Assembly (NCBI RefSeq): GCF_021018895.1
Contig: NC_079384.1
Coordinates: forward strand, 6,371,140 to 6,435,139
DNA from: Seriola aureovittata
Taxonomy: Eukaryota; Chordata; Actinopteri; Carangiformes; Carangidae
Direction of reading: 5' to 3'
DNA length: 64,000 bases
The position numbers were made by a program, and so were the translations under genes. The stretch's first letter is position 1. Each line of letters opens with the position of its first letter. This document shows, in pieces, positions 35,211-52,665 of this stretch. Under the pieces are notes generated by a model that made no database searches, was not told the origin of the DNA, and was given only the letters and a program-made list of their open reading frames with translations.

Positions 35211-36003
35211 ACATTTTATATCCAACACTTCTGGCGATTATTCATTTCACTCAGGAGCAGGACATTGGGACTATATTTCCTGCATCTTGGCCGGTCGGCG
35301 GAGGAACACAACCACGAGGCGGTTATTTTAGTTTTCTTACTGCGTTTAGTATTTTATAAATGGGGGAAGGGGTGCTTGCACTTTTGCACTATATCACTGT
35401 ATTTTACCATGAACACTTTGTCATCAACACTAAACTGTGACAGACTTGTGAACAACACATGAGGAACTGCACATCTGTGATTTGTTTCCAACCCACTGCT
35501 TTTATCACACACACACACACTGAGTGACCAGAAAAATAGGACTCCCTGTACACTGCAATCTGATATCACAAGTTTTATTTGTTAGGGACACTGTGGGCAA
35601 AAAGTATTGATTCAGTTTTTAATGGTATTTAGTGGTTATGTTGTACTGGATTGCACAATAATGTAAGATGTTTGTAATATTTATGCACACTGTATGGAAG
35701 TGAGGTGACACAACTACAGTTTCACTATATTATTTGACAGTTCAATCAGTTAGTGTTACAATGTACAAGGGTTTCCTTCTTTATCACTGTGTAATCCTGC
35801 CAAATACAACCACAGGAGGATTTTAAGTTACCAACAGTCTGTCTGTCTTTTGTCTTAATACATAATATGTATAATATATTAAACAATATTCAAGAAACAG
35901 GTGTCTGTTTATCAATGGGGAAAATGTGTCTGAAAGCGCAGTATGAGCAGCATGACTCTGAAAGGGTGATTTTTATTAAGAATTTTTCATTGTGTGTCTA
36001 AAT

Positions 36004-36045
36004 GGCAGGTTGTTGTGCCCTTGAGCCAGGCACTTACAGTAATTT
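36004..36045. repeat. SINE-body remnant
   Basis: tgtgcccttgagccaggcac resembles the gtgccttgagcaaggcactta body of fish tRNA-derived SINEs. A similar piece occurs near 61831. Confidence 0.4.
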
Positions 36046-36212
36046 AGTTCATATGTGTAAAATAAAAAAACAGGGAAAAAATGAGTGAAACTATGATGAA
36101 AAAAGGTTTAACTGGATGTTTTCGATTAATAAAAACAGTACATGACATTTAACATTCAGATATGTACAGCACATGTACCAAAGTCTATTTATATACATGT
36201 TCATATGAACAA

Positions 36213-36218
36213 TTTATT
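36213..36218 (-). terminator. aarsd1: aarsd1 polyadenylation signal candidate
   Basis: AATAAA on the minus strand, about 125 nt downstream of the aarsd1 stop codon. Confidence 0.55.
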
Positions 36219-36342
36219 TCTTACATGTTCTTTAGTGTTTACCACAAAATATGGATATTTAAGACCTCAAGTCCTCATTGGTTTCTAAACGTATCGTTTC
36301 CTTTAGCAAATATAAAATATTAGTACTGAGCTGTTGCTGAGT

Positions 36343-39254
36343 TTATTCTTCCTCTGAGGTGTGATGTTTGCAGTGCCGCTGCAGGAACGCCTCCACCTCT
36401 CCTCTCCGAGCCAGGCTGTTGGCTTTGCCCTGGAAACGTCCGTTCTTCCCTGCCCCCTTCCCTTGGAGCATATCTAACACCCTGGAGAGCACAGGGAAGC
36501 ATGCAGTGTCAACCCGCATCAACATTTTTAACAGTGGAAGCTAAATAAATGTATGGTGGCGTCTCTTACTGTGGTCCTGTCTCAGCCACTGGTCCACTGG
36601 GTCCAGCCAGTAGAAACAAACCAGGTCCCTTTTCTTCTCCAACAGTGAGGAAAACCAAAGTTTCCTAAGAGCAGAAGAAAACAAAGCTTAACAAAAATAT
36701 TTAACTGCAAATACCAAGACCTAAACAGTCGGGCTGAGATCTTACCTCTGTGTTTATTTCATTGGCAATGATATTCATGAACTCGTTGTCACCCTCTTTT
36801 CTATAGAGAGAAAAAGAAAAACACCTGAACTTGATGGTTGTGCTGTCCTGATGAAGTCTGAGTCATTGCTGTGCATTTTTAAAACGTTTGACATGGGGAC
36901 ACTGTATAGTGCTGTACCTACAAACGAGGAATCTCTTGGGAATTTCTTACTTGTGCAAGCTGAAGAAGTTGCTTCTCTGGGGATTGTTCTTAAAGTTCTG
37001 CGCGATGAGGACAGCCATGTCTCGTAGCAGGCTCAGGTTAGTCTGCCAAAGACATTTTTATGATGGTTAGGGAATCTATCTGCAACGTGATTCAGTATTT
37101 GCCAAATGGAAGAGATTTAAAATTTAAAAATGAGCTCTCTATAATTAATGACCTCTTCTGGCAACTAGCAGGAATTACAACATAAATTCTCATGCTCCAC
37201 TGATGGAAGAGAGTCTCTTACTTTCTGTAGAAGTTTAACAGACTTCTGCAGCTTGTCAACTGCCTCAACATGCTCATCAGGGCCCGTTCTGTTGAACAAC
37301 AACAAGGATTTTTTTCACGTCAAACTTGCTGAATTAGTTTAATCATTTATATTGATCATTTATACTTTGAACTTACTTCAGAAGAGACACCAGTGAGCGC
37401 TCTGTGCTGTAGCTTTTCTCTGCGTACTTCAGTACCCTGTTTCCTGCTAGGAAGATCAGGTTGGTTTTGTTTTTCTTTCCTTTCTCAGTTCCCAGAAGCT
37501 TTATTACCTAAAATTCAGATAAAGCAAAATGAAGCACGCAATTCCCAATGTTACAAATATGACAAGAACATATGTAAAATAACATGTATACAATTTCACA
37601 ACTTCAGAAGCATTAAAAATTATCCAAAAGTTACTCATCCAAATGTTTGTGTATTAGCATGTCTGCATGAAGTCGTACCTGTAAGTGACTGAGGTTAGAC
37701 ACATGGGTCCCACAGCACATGTTGGCATCGACGCCCTCAATATCAATGATCCGAATCGGCCCTGCATGGTCCTCTGGCAGCCCTCGACTCCTCACCTGTC
37801 GCACACAAACATGCATTTCATTTCATTTTTCCTTTCAAAACCTTGACTTTTGAGCCATTGATTGCAGAGTAAGAGGACTGTTTTAGCAGCAGTGAGTATA
37901 ATACGCGTACCTTTTCCACTGCAGGGTCATCTATAGAGAGAAGCTGAACAGTGACAGGAACATGAGCTCTGATCCTCTCATTAATGGCTTCCTCCAGGGC
38001 CTGGAGCTGAGCAGGCTTCACACAGGGAATGTCCAGCTCAATGGTGCTTCTCTGACGCCCCAGGTCCCTGAATTATAAAAATATAGAAGACAGGTGAACC
38101 CACAGGTATTTAATATTTACAGAAAAAGGAATCTGTGCAGAGGTGAAGTACCAAGATGTGGTCTTGTATCCAAACATTGTGTCTGCCAGTGCTGTGATCA
38201 AATGTTGACCTAAGAGTCAGGAAGAAAACAAATGTAGCTTAGAACAACTGTGTAATAATATATGATCACAATCAGTCCCTGAGCTTATCTGTTTAGTGGT
38301 CCTTACCTGAGTGTTGCTGCATGTGATCAAACCTCCTCTCCCAGTCCACCTTCACCTGCACCTCCTGACCCACCTCCAGGGGTGAACTCACAAAGTGTAC
38401 GGCTTCTGGTCCCTGCCTTGTCACCCTCAAAACTGGGACATCTCTGATCAGCCCGTGGTCGTCTGGCTGAAGGAAGACACATCATTACACGTCAAGTTTA
38501 AGAATAATACTGTGTAGTATGGCTTTTCATGACTTGTGATACAAAGGAGCAACAAGAAACTTTTGCTCATACGATTTGCTTCTTGTAGAAATTGAAATAG
38601 ATTATTATTAATATTTTAGGAGGAAAAACTGCTTACTTGTCCACCTCCCTCGGGAAACAAGATGGTGTCTTGGAGCTTGACATTGAACCCCTTGAGAGTT
38701 TCTTTCTTTCCATTGACTTCGTGCTTTAATTCAGCTGGGCTGCAGGACACTACAGAGGTAACAAACTACAGGGGAAATGAAACATGAAATGAAAACTTAC
38801 ACCTTATAGGAAGAGTGGGGCTGGTGGAAGTGGGTGTGAGATTTCACCGTTTTATGAAGGTCTGGGTTGTGCACAGAAATCGATCACCAACAACGTGTGA
38901 ATTTGCATTAATGCTTTTAAACCATAAGAAACTGCCTTACCGGCTACATTTACACTGAGCTTAAAATCACATCAACAATATAAGCAGATACAATGCGGTT
39001 ATCACATCATAGTAACCTTAATAAATCCCAAATCTACAGTTTAGTGAATTACAAGTACAGTTAGCTACAGTGCTAGCCGGCTGGTGCTTTGAGTACAGTG
39101 TCATTAGCAAACATGCTAACCACTTCTGCAGAGAAGCAATGTTAAACTTCGCCAGGTTTTTTGCATATTACGAAACAGTTTATCGCTGGTGAACTGTCTG
39201 AAAACAGTGTCATACCTCTTTCACATAGCAGTCCCGTTGACACTGAAAAGCCAT
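36343..39254 (-). CDS. aarsd1: Alanyl-tRNA editing protein Aarsd1 (AlaX-type), 412 aa
   Basis: A stand-alone relative of the alanyl-tRNA synthetase editing domain that hydrolyses Ser (or Gly) mischarged onto tRNA-Ala, protecting translation fidelity in the cytosol. Twelve exons in phase: 39254-39216, 38765-38637, 38466-38307, 38209-38152, 38067-37911, 37795-37679, 37507-37377, 37288-37222, 37042-36951, 36800-36746, 36664-36570, 36481-36343. The total of 412 codons equals the human protein. The start MAFQCQRDCYVKE matches the family. The zinc site is complete: HxxxH at 108-112 (HSGQH) and CxxxH at 208-212 (CCGTH). FPEGGGQ at about 50-56 is the conserved glycine motif before the second domain. 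The C-terminal GKGAGKNGRFQGKA motif is also present. It lies 0.9 kb downstream of ptges3l on the same strand. Confidence 0.97.
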
Positions 39255-39395
39255 TGTGCAGTGTTTTAGAGGAAAAACTGTGCCTGTAAGCAACACGAGT
39301 CAACACCAGATACAACTGACTACAGTACAGATGTCAGCTTAGTACGGGTAGCAAGAGAGTCCAAACTTAGTTACACCGACTTTGGGTGTGTTCGA

Positions 39396-39399
39396 CTTT

Positions 39400-39462
<63 letters not shown>

Positions 39463-39472
39463 GTCTTTCTTT
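39396..39472. repeat. (CTTT)n microsatellite upstream of aarsd1
   Basis: About 18 CTTT units (one CTGT interruption), beginning 142 nt upstream of the aarsd1 start codon. It is polypurine on the aarsd1 coding strand. Confidence 0.95.
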
Positions 39473-40187
39473 TGAAAATCACGTAAATGCTATGTAAAAG
39501 GGATGTCAGAGATTGAGAACTTTATTGTTTTATTTTTATTGTTCAGAGATATAATTTTGTTTTAGGACAACGTTCATAAAACATGCAAGACATGTATTAA
39601 TATGTAATATGAACACCTGCTAGAACTTATTACACAAGCTACTACAAAATACAGTGTATATAAAATGATCAAACCTGGGGTACATCAAACCATCACCATC
39701 TACAAAAGTGGTTTAAAACATCATTAACCATGACTTGCTGTTATATAAATGAAATATAATCTGCTGATGTATCATGAGCATTTAAAGCATTTCTTGTAAT
39801 TAAATGAGTTGTCAGTGCATTAGCACATCTGCACATAGAATAAAATGAGGAATGAATGAAAGGGGGCAGCATCCTTACTGCTGCACTGCTGACACTTTCT
39901 GGAGTTGATGAAACTAAGAGAAATGTTCTGCAATTGCCACTAAACCTTTTATTCACTGGCCTGTTAACATAAAATATATTACCCCAAGCACTATAGCACC
40001 AGATCATGGTTGATAAAATGTATTTTATTAAAACTGACGATGATACGTCAGCGTAAAGGGCACAAAAATATGTCAATAAATAATCTCATAGAAAATATTA
40101 CATAAAACAGTATTTTGGACAGTAACACATCAGATCATCAGCAAATATTACAAGCTTCAGTGAGCACAGAGGAGGAGGCAGTGAGTC
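39473..40187. other. Spacer between ptges3l and aarsd1
   Basis: Holds the 3' UTR of ptges3l (minus-strand AATAAA candidates at 40024-40029 and 39948-39953) and probably the aarsd1 promoter at the left end. No other gene seen. Confidence 0.6.
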
Positions 40188-41851
40188 TCAGTCAGACTGT
40201 AGGGGTAAAAAGAAGAAAGTGATCAATATCAACATTTAAACGATCAATACATGAAAGAGTGTTTAATTTTTCCAGTTGTATCCCAGCATGCAAATATCAC
40301 TTGGAATGAATAAATGCTTTGCGTATCTTGAATGAGTTTTAGTCCTCAGAGTTACTGTAAAACCAGTTGGTTTCATGGAGTACAGTTTTAACCATTGGTC
40401 AATTTGCAATTCCCCATATTTTAAAAGTAAGCAGAACGCTGCACTTACATCACTGAGATCACCCATATCCGGTGTGTCTCCTTTATTGCTGGTAGCCATC
40501 TCCGAGATCATCTGAAAAAGGAAACCCTGGTGTTTACACAGACACACACACACACACACCTACGGTGGGGTCTGAAAGTCTGAGACCACTTTCCCATAAT
40601 TGAGGAATCCAAACCATCAGGGAATCATGCTCATTTTCCTGTAAAAATATCTTTGATCTTATTACTTCACTTACGTCCATGTATCTATCGTACTCTTCCT
40701 TTCCCTCATCCTCTTCATGCTCCCAGTCTCTCCAGTTATCAAAGTCCACAGAAATCCAACTGGCCTGCAAAAAAAGAAGGCGAAACAACACAATTCAAAA
40801 TATTGCTTAACCAGAAGAAGCTGACAGAGGAGCACCCTGCGTCATGGATATACTGTCACACACCTTCCCACCTTTACTGCTACTCAAAATGCTGAGGATT
40901 AATTGTGTCGCCCACTATTACAGAAGCTTTGAATGAGTTCATTTGTTAACTGATACCGACAAACATCTAGTGTCGAGACCATGTCTGACACAGCAATCTC
41001 AGCAACTTAAAACTCCATTATTCCTGGGGTCATGAGACTTTTCAGAACTAAATGTAGGACAAGATAAAAAAAACCTTTTGACTGATCAATTTAAACACAC
41101 ACAGATTTACCTTAGCAGTATCCTTCTGGAGACGAGGCCATGCGTAATCAGGCTTCACCTTCCTCAGCAACACATTGATGGTGCGGTCATACACTCTTTC
41201 TCTGGAGTCCTTTTAAAAACAAATTTATATTTAATGTCACAATGACTGTGTAGTTCAGCATACAGCATATAAAATGAGTTATATCCCATCATGCCTTAAA
41301 TTGGATGCTTACATGGATTTGGACTTTGTCGTAGAAGTACAGCTCATTGTAGTACACGTCATCTGTGTCATTTTTGCAGCTGTTGTGAAAACAGGACAGG
41401 CTTGTCAGGGGAATAATTTATCACAACATACACACAATTTGCAGCATTGGACAGCTGCCCACATTATTATTTCACTCCCTGAAAATAATGGCTTTAATTA
41501 AGATTTTAAACATCCCCTGTTACACTAAAGGCAAAGATAGAAAGCTCTAGAAAGAAAAAACAAAATGCCACCTATGTTGAATATAAACTCACCATAAAAT
41601 CAGTTTGTCTGGCTGGATATCGACCTGGACATCTTTAGGTTTCTGAACCTTGAAGTTGATGGTGACATATTTCTTTCTGTCATACCACAGCGCATGTGCT
41701 GGCTGACTGTAAAGACACAGAAAAACTATTAAACTATTAAACTGAAATGTATGATCATTTGTATTCGTATATCCAAGAGTGAAACTTCTTCATAATCAAA
41801 AAGATGCAGCACTTACCTCTCCTCTGGTCTGACAATTTTGGGCTTGTTCAT
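40188..41851 (-). CDS. ptges3l: p23-like co-chaperone-related protein Ptges3l, 158 aa
   Basis: Related to p23/cytosolic prostaglandin E synthase 3, an Hsp90 co-chaperone; the specific role of PTGES3L is poorly known. Seven coding exons in phase: 41851-41817, 41706-41593, 41379-41313, 41209-41111, 40764-40675, 40511-40449, 40196-40188. A CS domain occupies most of the protein (about 12-125), with ALWYDRKKYVTINF at its start, FCCKN-like strands and the p23 signature WISVDFDNWRDWE at about 108-120. The tail is acidic and ends MGDLSDSD. The last coding exon contributes only Ser-Asp-stop. The upstream frame is open for five codons but has no other Met, so the ATG at 41851 is taken. Tandem with aarsd1 and head to head with kat7. 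Confidence 0.94.
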
Positions 41852-42870
41852 TCTAATTCTTGCACCACTGAAACAAACTAAACTTATTACGTTGACTATG
41901 GAAAAGTAGAAAGCATGTGGCTCGTTGGTTCAGGCTGTGTGTTCTAATGCTGTGGCCAGGCCCTGGAAGCTATTTATAGAGTAGTTGGTATCAGCTGCTG
42001 GGGAGACATGCCTGCCACAGCCCCTTCCCCTGCCCTTTATGGTCTGTCTGTGGAACTCTCGGGAAAACAGATGCATTTTCTGGGTTCTCCAATACTTCAG
42101 TCACCCCCGACTGGGTGCTTAACAGGGTGAAGGTGGGGGCAGGGAGACACATAACAGAAAAAGGTCATACCAACAAATGTAGAAACTCTACTCAGACTAT
42201 TGTTCTTCAGTCATGTGACACTGCTGGACCCTGTAGCAATTTGACTAAACAAATAAATCAATAAATCTGACAGTTAATAAAAATGTTTGGTGACATATCT
42301 AGAAATGTAATTAATAATACCAAAAATACCTGAAAACAGATGTTTTACTGGATCAGCTTGCACTGAGGCTCATACTCAATCAGTGCTGGACTCAGATTAA
42401 TTAAGTATAAATAGTTAATGCAAACATGTGTCACTCAATTTAAATTAAATCAGTACAAAGGAAACATTACGCATTTATACACAAAATGTACTGAGGTGAA
42501 AGTTGTGAATCTTTATATTTCTGAGCTGAGAGAGAGTGTGGTCTAACAAGAGTACTAGTGAGAACTAGTGGTGTAGTTGCAGTCAGTGGATCCAGCTCCA
42601 GGTGAACCCGCGGGGGTTTGTGCAGCTTAGAGTCGCCCCCTGCTGTTCCGGAGGTTCACACGCAAATAGATTTCTCACCGGAAATGCAATTCACAGCTCT
42701 GTCTATGGGGAATGTGGCGCGAGAGATCCTGGCAACCCTGTGTACATACAAACTTCTGCCTGAAAAAAAAAATCGATAAATAGTTTTCTTTCACCTTTTT
42801 GTCTAAAGTCTGGGACGTTTGGCCGTTTGTTTCTTCAAATCCACAGGAAGTAGCGTTCACCAAGGAGAAA
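41852..42870. promoter_or_regulatory. Bidirectional promoter region, ptges3l and kat7
   Basis: Start codons of ptges3l (minus, 41851) and kat7 (plus, 42871) are 1.0 kb apart and divergent. GC-richer sequence with CpGs near 42595-42720 is a plausible kat7 promoter. The part nearest ptges3l shows tatttatag near 41970. No other coding sequence seen. Confidence 0.55.
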
Positions 42871-48886
<6,016 letters not shown>

Positions 48887-48964
48887 GCACTAAGATCCTC
48901 AGGCTACTGAATGAACTCACCTCCAGCCTCACCAGCCACAAGTAGCCTAGACCTATGAACTGTC

Positions 48965-48970
48965 AATAAA
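48965..48970 (+). terminator. kat7: kat7 polyadenylation signal
   Basis: AATAAA 79 nt after the stop codon, followed by a T-rich stretch, so the 3' UTR may be very short. Confidence 0.75.
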
Positions 48971-49453
48971 GATCAGTGTTTGCTTTCTGTCATTTTTTTT
49001 TATTTTATCCTGCTTAGTTCTGCTTATTTGTGTCATTTTTTTACTTTTATATTTTACTTTCCTTCATATTTTAAGCACCATACGTTCCAAATCGACTGAT
49101 TCTTGACAGTAGAAAATCTATTTGTCTTATTTGTTTTAAAACTGCCTACGTCTACTAAGCTTTGAATGTTAAATGATAAACGGTCCAGTGTGGTGGATAA
49201 CATGAATGTTAAAAAAAAAAAAATACATACCTACATTTTGCAGCATTTCCAGGCTGTTATTTTTATTTCTTTCAAGAAATGTGCATTTTGAAGATGGTAG
49301 ATATTTTTGTTTGGGATTAATACAATAATCGTTAGCATGAACTGAAGCCGTAAGCGGAGTGTGTCTCGAGGAGTGTGATGTATGGTAACGTCTTTGGTTG
49401 GTGAAAAATTGTATAGATCATAGTAACGTGTACTTTTTTTCTCCCTAGCTCCA
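48971..49453. other. tac4: Convergent kat7/tac4 spacer and tac4 3' UTR
   Basis: Contains the 3' UTR of tac4 on the minus strand and a poly(A) stretch at about 49210-49221. No further gene. Confidence 0.6.
49262..49267 (-). terminator. tac4: tac4 polyadenylation signal candidate
   Basis: AATAAA on the minus strand, 187 nt beyond the tac4 stop codon. Confidence 0.55.
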
Positions 49454-50616
49454 TCAATACAGGATTTGGACCCATTCTTCTGGTGAACCTGCCAAATAAT
49501 GGAATAATAAATTGAGATATTTTTAATCTGCTGAGAATATGATAAAATGATGACAATACCACTGTAAGAATGCACATAGAAATAAAACAACCTCAGGTTT
49601 TTATACTGATACAATCATACCTTGCTCGTGTGGTTTCTCTGAAACATCAGTGGTTGTTGCAGGTGGATTTATTCTGGTTAAAGATTCTGTAATAAAAACA
49701 GAAAACATAATGGGATTATCTTTGCCTTGTACTTTTGATCATAATTGTTAAATGTGTATGAGCAATTTGATATTTTTAATATCAATAAAAGCTGCATTGA
49801 TATTTTGAAACGAGTTAGATTTTGTTTCTTGGGTGTTTGTGCTCACCAGCACTGGAAATGCTTCTTCCCATCAGACCCACAAATGTCTCTCCTTTATTTC
49901 CTACAAGTGTAAGGAAGATGATCACATTTACAAAGGTTATAATGCAACCCTGATGCTGCCATAAAAAAATGAAATGATTTAATTTGAAAAGTGTATTTAA
50001 TTTTTTTTTTCTGTGGCATTATACCGTAACATCCAGCTACTTACGTCTGTTTACTTGAAAGGGTTTCTTAATACCTGTGGGGTAGAAAAAACAAAACAGA
50101 AAAGACCAGTGGATTTAGTTTAGACAGAAATATAATGGACCAGTATTTTTTTTATTCCGTTTGTTTTTAATGGAGGCGACCTGAGCGTTTCCCCATGAGT
50201 CCGTAGAAGCGAAGGGCTTTAGATCTCTTCATCAGAGAGGCGATCGGGTCGGTCAGACCCGTCTCCAGAGACTCATCCTGCAAGAAAAACCATTACACTT
50301 TTGATTTTTTTTTCTCCAGCATGATTAATCAGTAATTAAATCTACTTTTTTAATTCATAATTATTCCCCACATTGTCATCAAATTACATGCATATCACAT
50401 TTAATCCAGAATTCTTTGATATTTATTATCATTCAACCAGAAAGTTCAGAGCATTTCTGCAATTAATAACAAATAAATCACATTGAAATTACTCATGCTC
50501 ACCTGCCAGTCTCTAGATAATCCTCTCTCCTCTTCCACACTTGACGACAGTCCCTGATAGGTTTGCAACAAAGCACAAAAAGTCACAACAGCCAGTTGGA
50601 TCTTCCAGTTATCCAT
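49454..50616 (-). CDS. tac4: Protachykinin-4 precursor with two tachykinin peptides, 131 aa
   Basis: Secreted neuropeptide precursor whose products activate tachykinin (NK) G-protein-coupled receptors. Six coding exons in phase: 50616-50503, 50277-50181, 50074-50045, 49900-49847, 49686-49621, 49488-49454. Residues 1-22 (MDNWKIQLAVVTFCALLQT..) form a signal peptide. The first peptide follows the dibasic KR and reads SKALRFYGLM, with GKR as amidation and cleavage signal (about 57-69). The second reads NKGETFVGLM followed by GR (about 81-92). Both carry the FxGLM-amide signature. A Met 15 codons upstream (50661) is in frame, but the 50616 Met gives the better signal peptide. Location directly after kat7, tail to tail, matches mammalian KAT7-TAC4. 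The exon 2 donor (CAG|GTCGCC) is weak; if unspliced, translation would end three codons later and the second peptide would be lost. Confidence 0.88.
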
Positions 50617-50665
50617 GTTTTTGCAGAGGAGAAATGCTTTGGTTAGAATCTCTTCGATCAAAGCA

Positions 50666-50682
50666 ATATATATATATATATT
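50666..50682 (-). promoter_or_regulatory. tac4: TATA-like tract upstream of tac4
   Basis: An ATATATATAT run 50-66 nt upstream of the chosen tac4 start codon. It is placed to act as a TATA box but is also a simple repeat. Confidence 0.35.
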
Positions 50683-51680
50683 TTTGTTTGGCTCCCAAAG
50701 CTTAAAACCACATTTAAAATGATATTGGAAGGAAGTGGCTCAGTGTTATTTTGCCTGTCCCAACTGTATCACAGTGCATTTATACCTCTGTACCCCCGCT
50801 GCTAGACCCCTCCCCTCTAAACATGATTACGCACTTGTCTCCATTGTATTAAAAACCTCCAGATATTTGATATTACAGCTTTTTTGTTTTTTTGATCTGG
50901 CTTTTCATCATGAAATACTTTGCAGCCATCACAAAGTAAAAGACTGATTTACATGGTGAATCAAAGATGTTTCTGAATGAAAGTACTGTATTTCTTCAGT
51001 TGCTCTGTAACTGATACTGGGACGCCCCCCAAAGATTTATTAGCTTCTTTAGTCTTTAGTTCAAAGGAAGACTCACATGTTCAGTAACATTAAAGCTCAA
51101 ATATTTACATTTGAGGTGTTCCATTTTTTATGAGACATCTGGATTGCTATTGGTCTAAAAATATTCCCCTGTTGCTCATTTGTGACCCTGTGATGTGCAC
51201 ATGCTTCTTTGATATCACTGAGGAAGAGGGCAGGACAAGCAGGCGATGCTCTCCAGATATAACCATCTGCTTTGAAGGTAGAGCTTTATTAGTTAGCCAA
51301 GTGACTTGGTGCCTTCCTGCTGCTTCTGGATTTATTGAGCAGGACAACACAGGCGTGACCTCTGAAGGCAAGTGGGCTGGATCGTATGTAACGCTCGTGG
51401 TCAGAAGTCAAGCAGAAGATGAGCAAAGATGTGCTCATTATTTAGAATACCAGGAAATAGACAGTTGACATTTCAAGTGCTATGAAATATGTATGAATTG
51501 TGTCGCACATCATAACCTGATATATACTGAAACGGTTAACCATGTTGATATTTCTTCTTCTTTTTTTTTTTTTACTCAGCAATATTTATGTTCCATCTCC
51601 TGAGATAATTACACTGTTATTAAACCTTTTCATGATCTTTACTTACTTAGCCATTTAAATGCTCTGTTTTAATGAAAGCT
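50683..51680. other. tac4 upstream region, no gene seen
   Basis: AT-rich, no coding exon recognised. The open frame at 51130-51468 (plus) shows no known domain and no splice context, so I regard it as chance. Confidence 0.5.
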
Positions 51681-51689
51681 GAGCTCTTT

Positions 51690-51800
51690 TTCCAACACTC
51701 CGGCTATAGAAATTTCTGGAGAGGCAATTACTTGACAATTGGTGTGCTGTAAGGACACCCACTTGAAACAAAGCTGACACACGCATCAAATGCTTTGATC
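51690..51800. promoter_or_regulatory. Candidate non-coding regulatory patch
   Basis: Non-repetitive sequence with clustered motif-like words: caattac and caattg (homeodomain-like) at 51725-51741, cacttga (NKX2-like) near 51769, and an inverted ATCAAA/TTTGAT pair (TCF/LEF-like) at 51785-51799. Function is inferred only. Confidence 0.3.
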
Positions 51801-52544
51801 CACACACAGGTGCTTCTAAAAGCAAGAAAAGCCCGAGAGAATTAGGCCTGAAAAGCAATTACACCTGAACAGCCCTCATGTGCACATAGTCTAATCCACA
51901 GCTAACGTAAAGTGCCGAATCAAAAGAAATCAGAGGCACAACATTAGCATATGAAATGGTTGAGTCACAAAGAGCTCCCGTAATGACAGAACACTGCATT
52001 TCCATGTGACGCAGGGGAGCGGCTGGGCAGAGGCCATTTCTGCTGCACACCGCTGGTGATTCACTGCAGGGTGTAGAGTCTGATGCCAACCTCTGATCCG
52101 TTCCACCCTCACCTTATCTGAGTCTTCTATGACGTCTCAAGTGCACAGTGATTTCAGGTTGCGGGAATGGGTCACTGTGCCATCTTCAGTGAGCTCCAAT
52201 CCTGTCCAGACCAGAACCGCGTTACCTCGATCTGCCTGCATCATCCTCTTACAGGTGCATCATGGGGCACGCGTGGTTGAAGAGATCAGCTGTGCTTCAT
52301 TTTAATAGGGGTGTTTTGTTGTATATAGACAACGTGTGTTACTGTAATTTATTCTAATTTGTTTTTTTTCGAGAGGTTTTTATTTTTGAAATAAACAGTC
52401 AGCAGTCTCATACAGCTCTGAGTTTCAGGTTGTCGTCTGTCTCTGACTGATTGTTTAATTCTTTCATCAAATCAAGGTTTTATTTTGAAGTATTGGTCAG
52501 CCTGTGAAATATTTTTGAGGAATAAGATGTATGAATATATTTTT
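51801..52544. other. Intergenic, no gene seen
   Basis: No coding exon or RNA gene recognised. Confidence 0.5.
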
Positions 52545-52665
52545 ATTTCTTTATTGGAGATAGAGGAAATAAGGGGAGAGTGAGATGGGGAGTGACATGC
52601 AGCAAAAGGTTGCATTGGTTGGCGCCTTGACCCCTCGGCCACCAGAGCTCCCGCCGAAAGATTTA
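52545..52665. repeat. SINE-like dispersed repeat remnant
   Basis: gatggggagtgacatgcagcaaaaggttg followed by a cct-cggccaccagagctccc stretch resembles the reverse strand of a common fish tRNA-derived interspersed repeat. It is diverged. Confidence 0.45.

Larger units (their letters stand above)
34869..36342. other. Ferlin 3' UTR and convergent spacer to aarsd1
   Basis: The region between the ferlin stop (34868) and the aarsd1 stop (36343). It must hold both 3' untranslated regions. It contains a dispersed repeat (35041-35210) and a SINE-like remnant (36004-36045). Candidate plus-strand polyadenylation hexamers are present but I cannot choose among them. Confidence 0.6.

Noticed and set aside
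51130..51468. 112-codon plus-strand frame upstream of tac4
   Set aside because: No homologous domain, no promoter or splice context and composition like flanking DNA.
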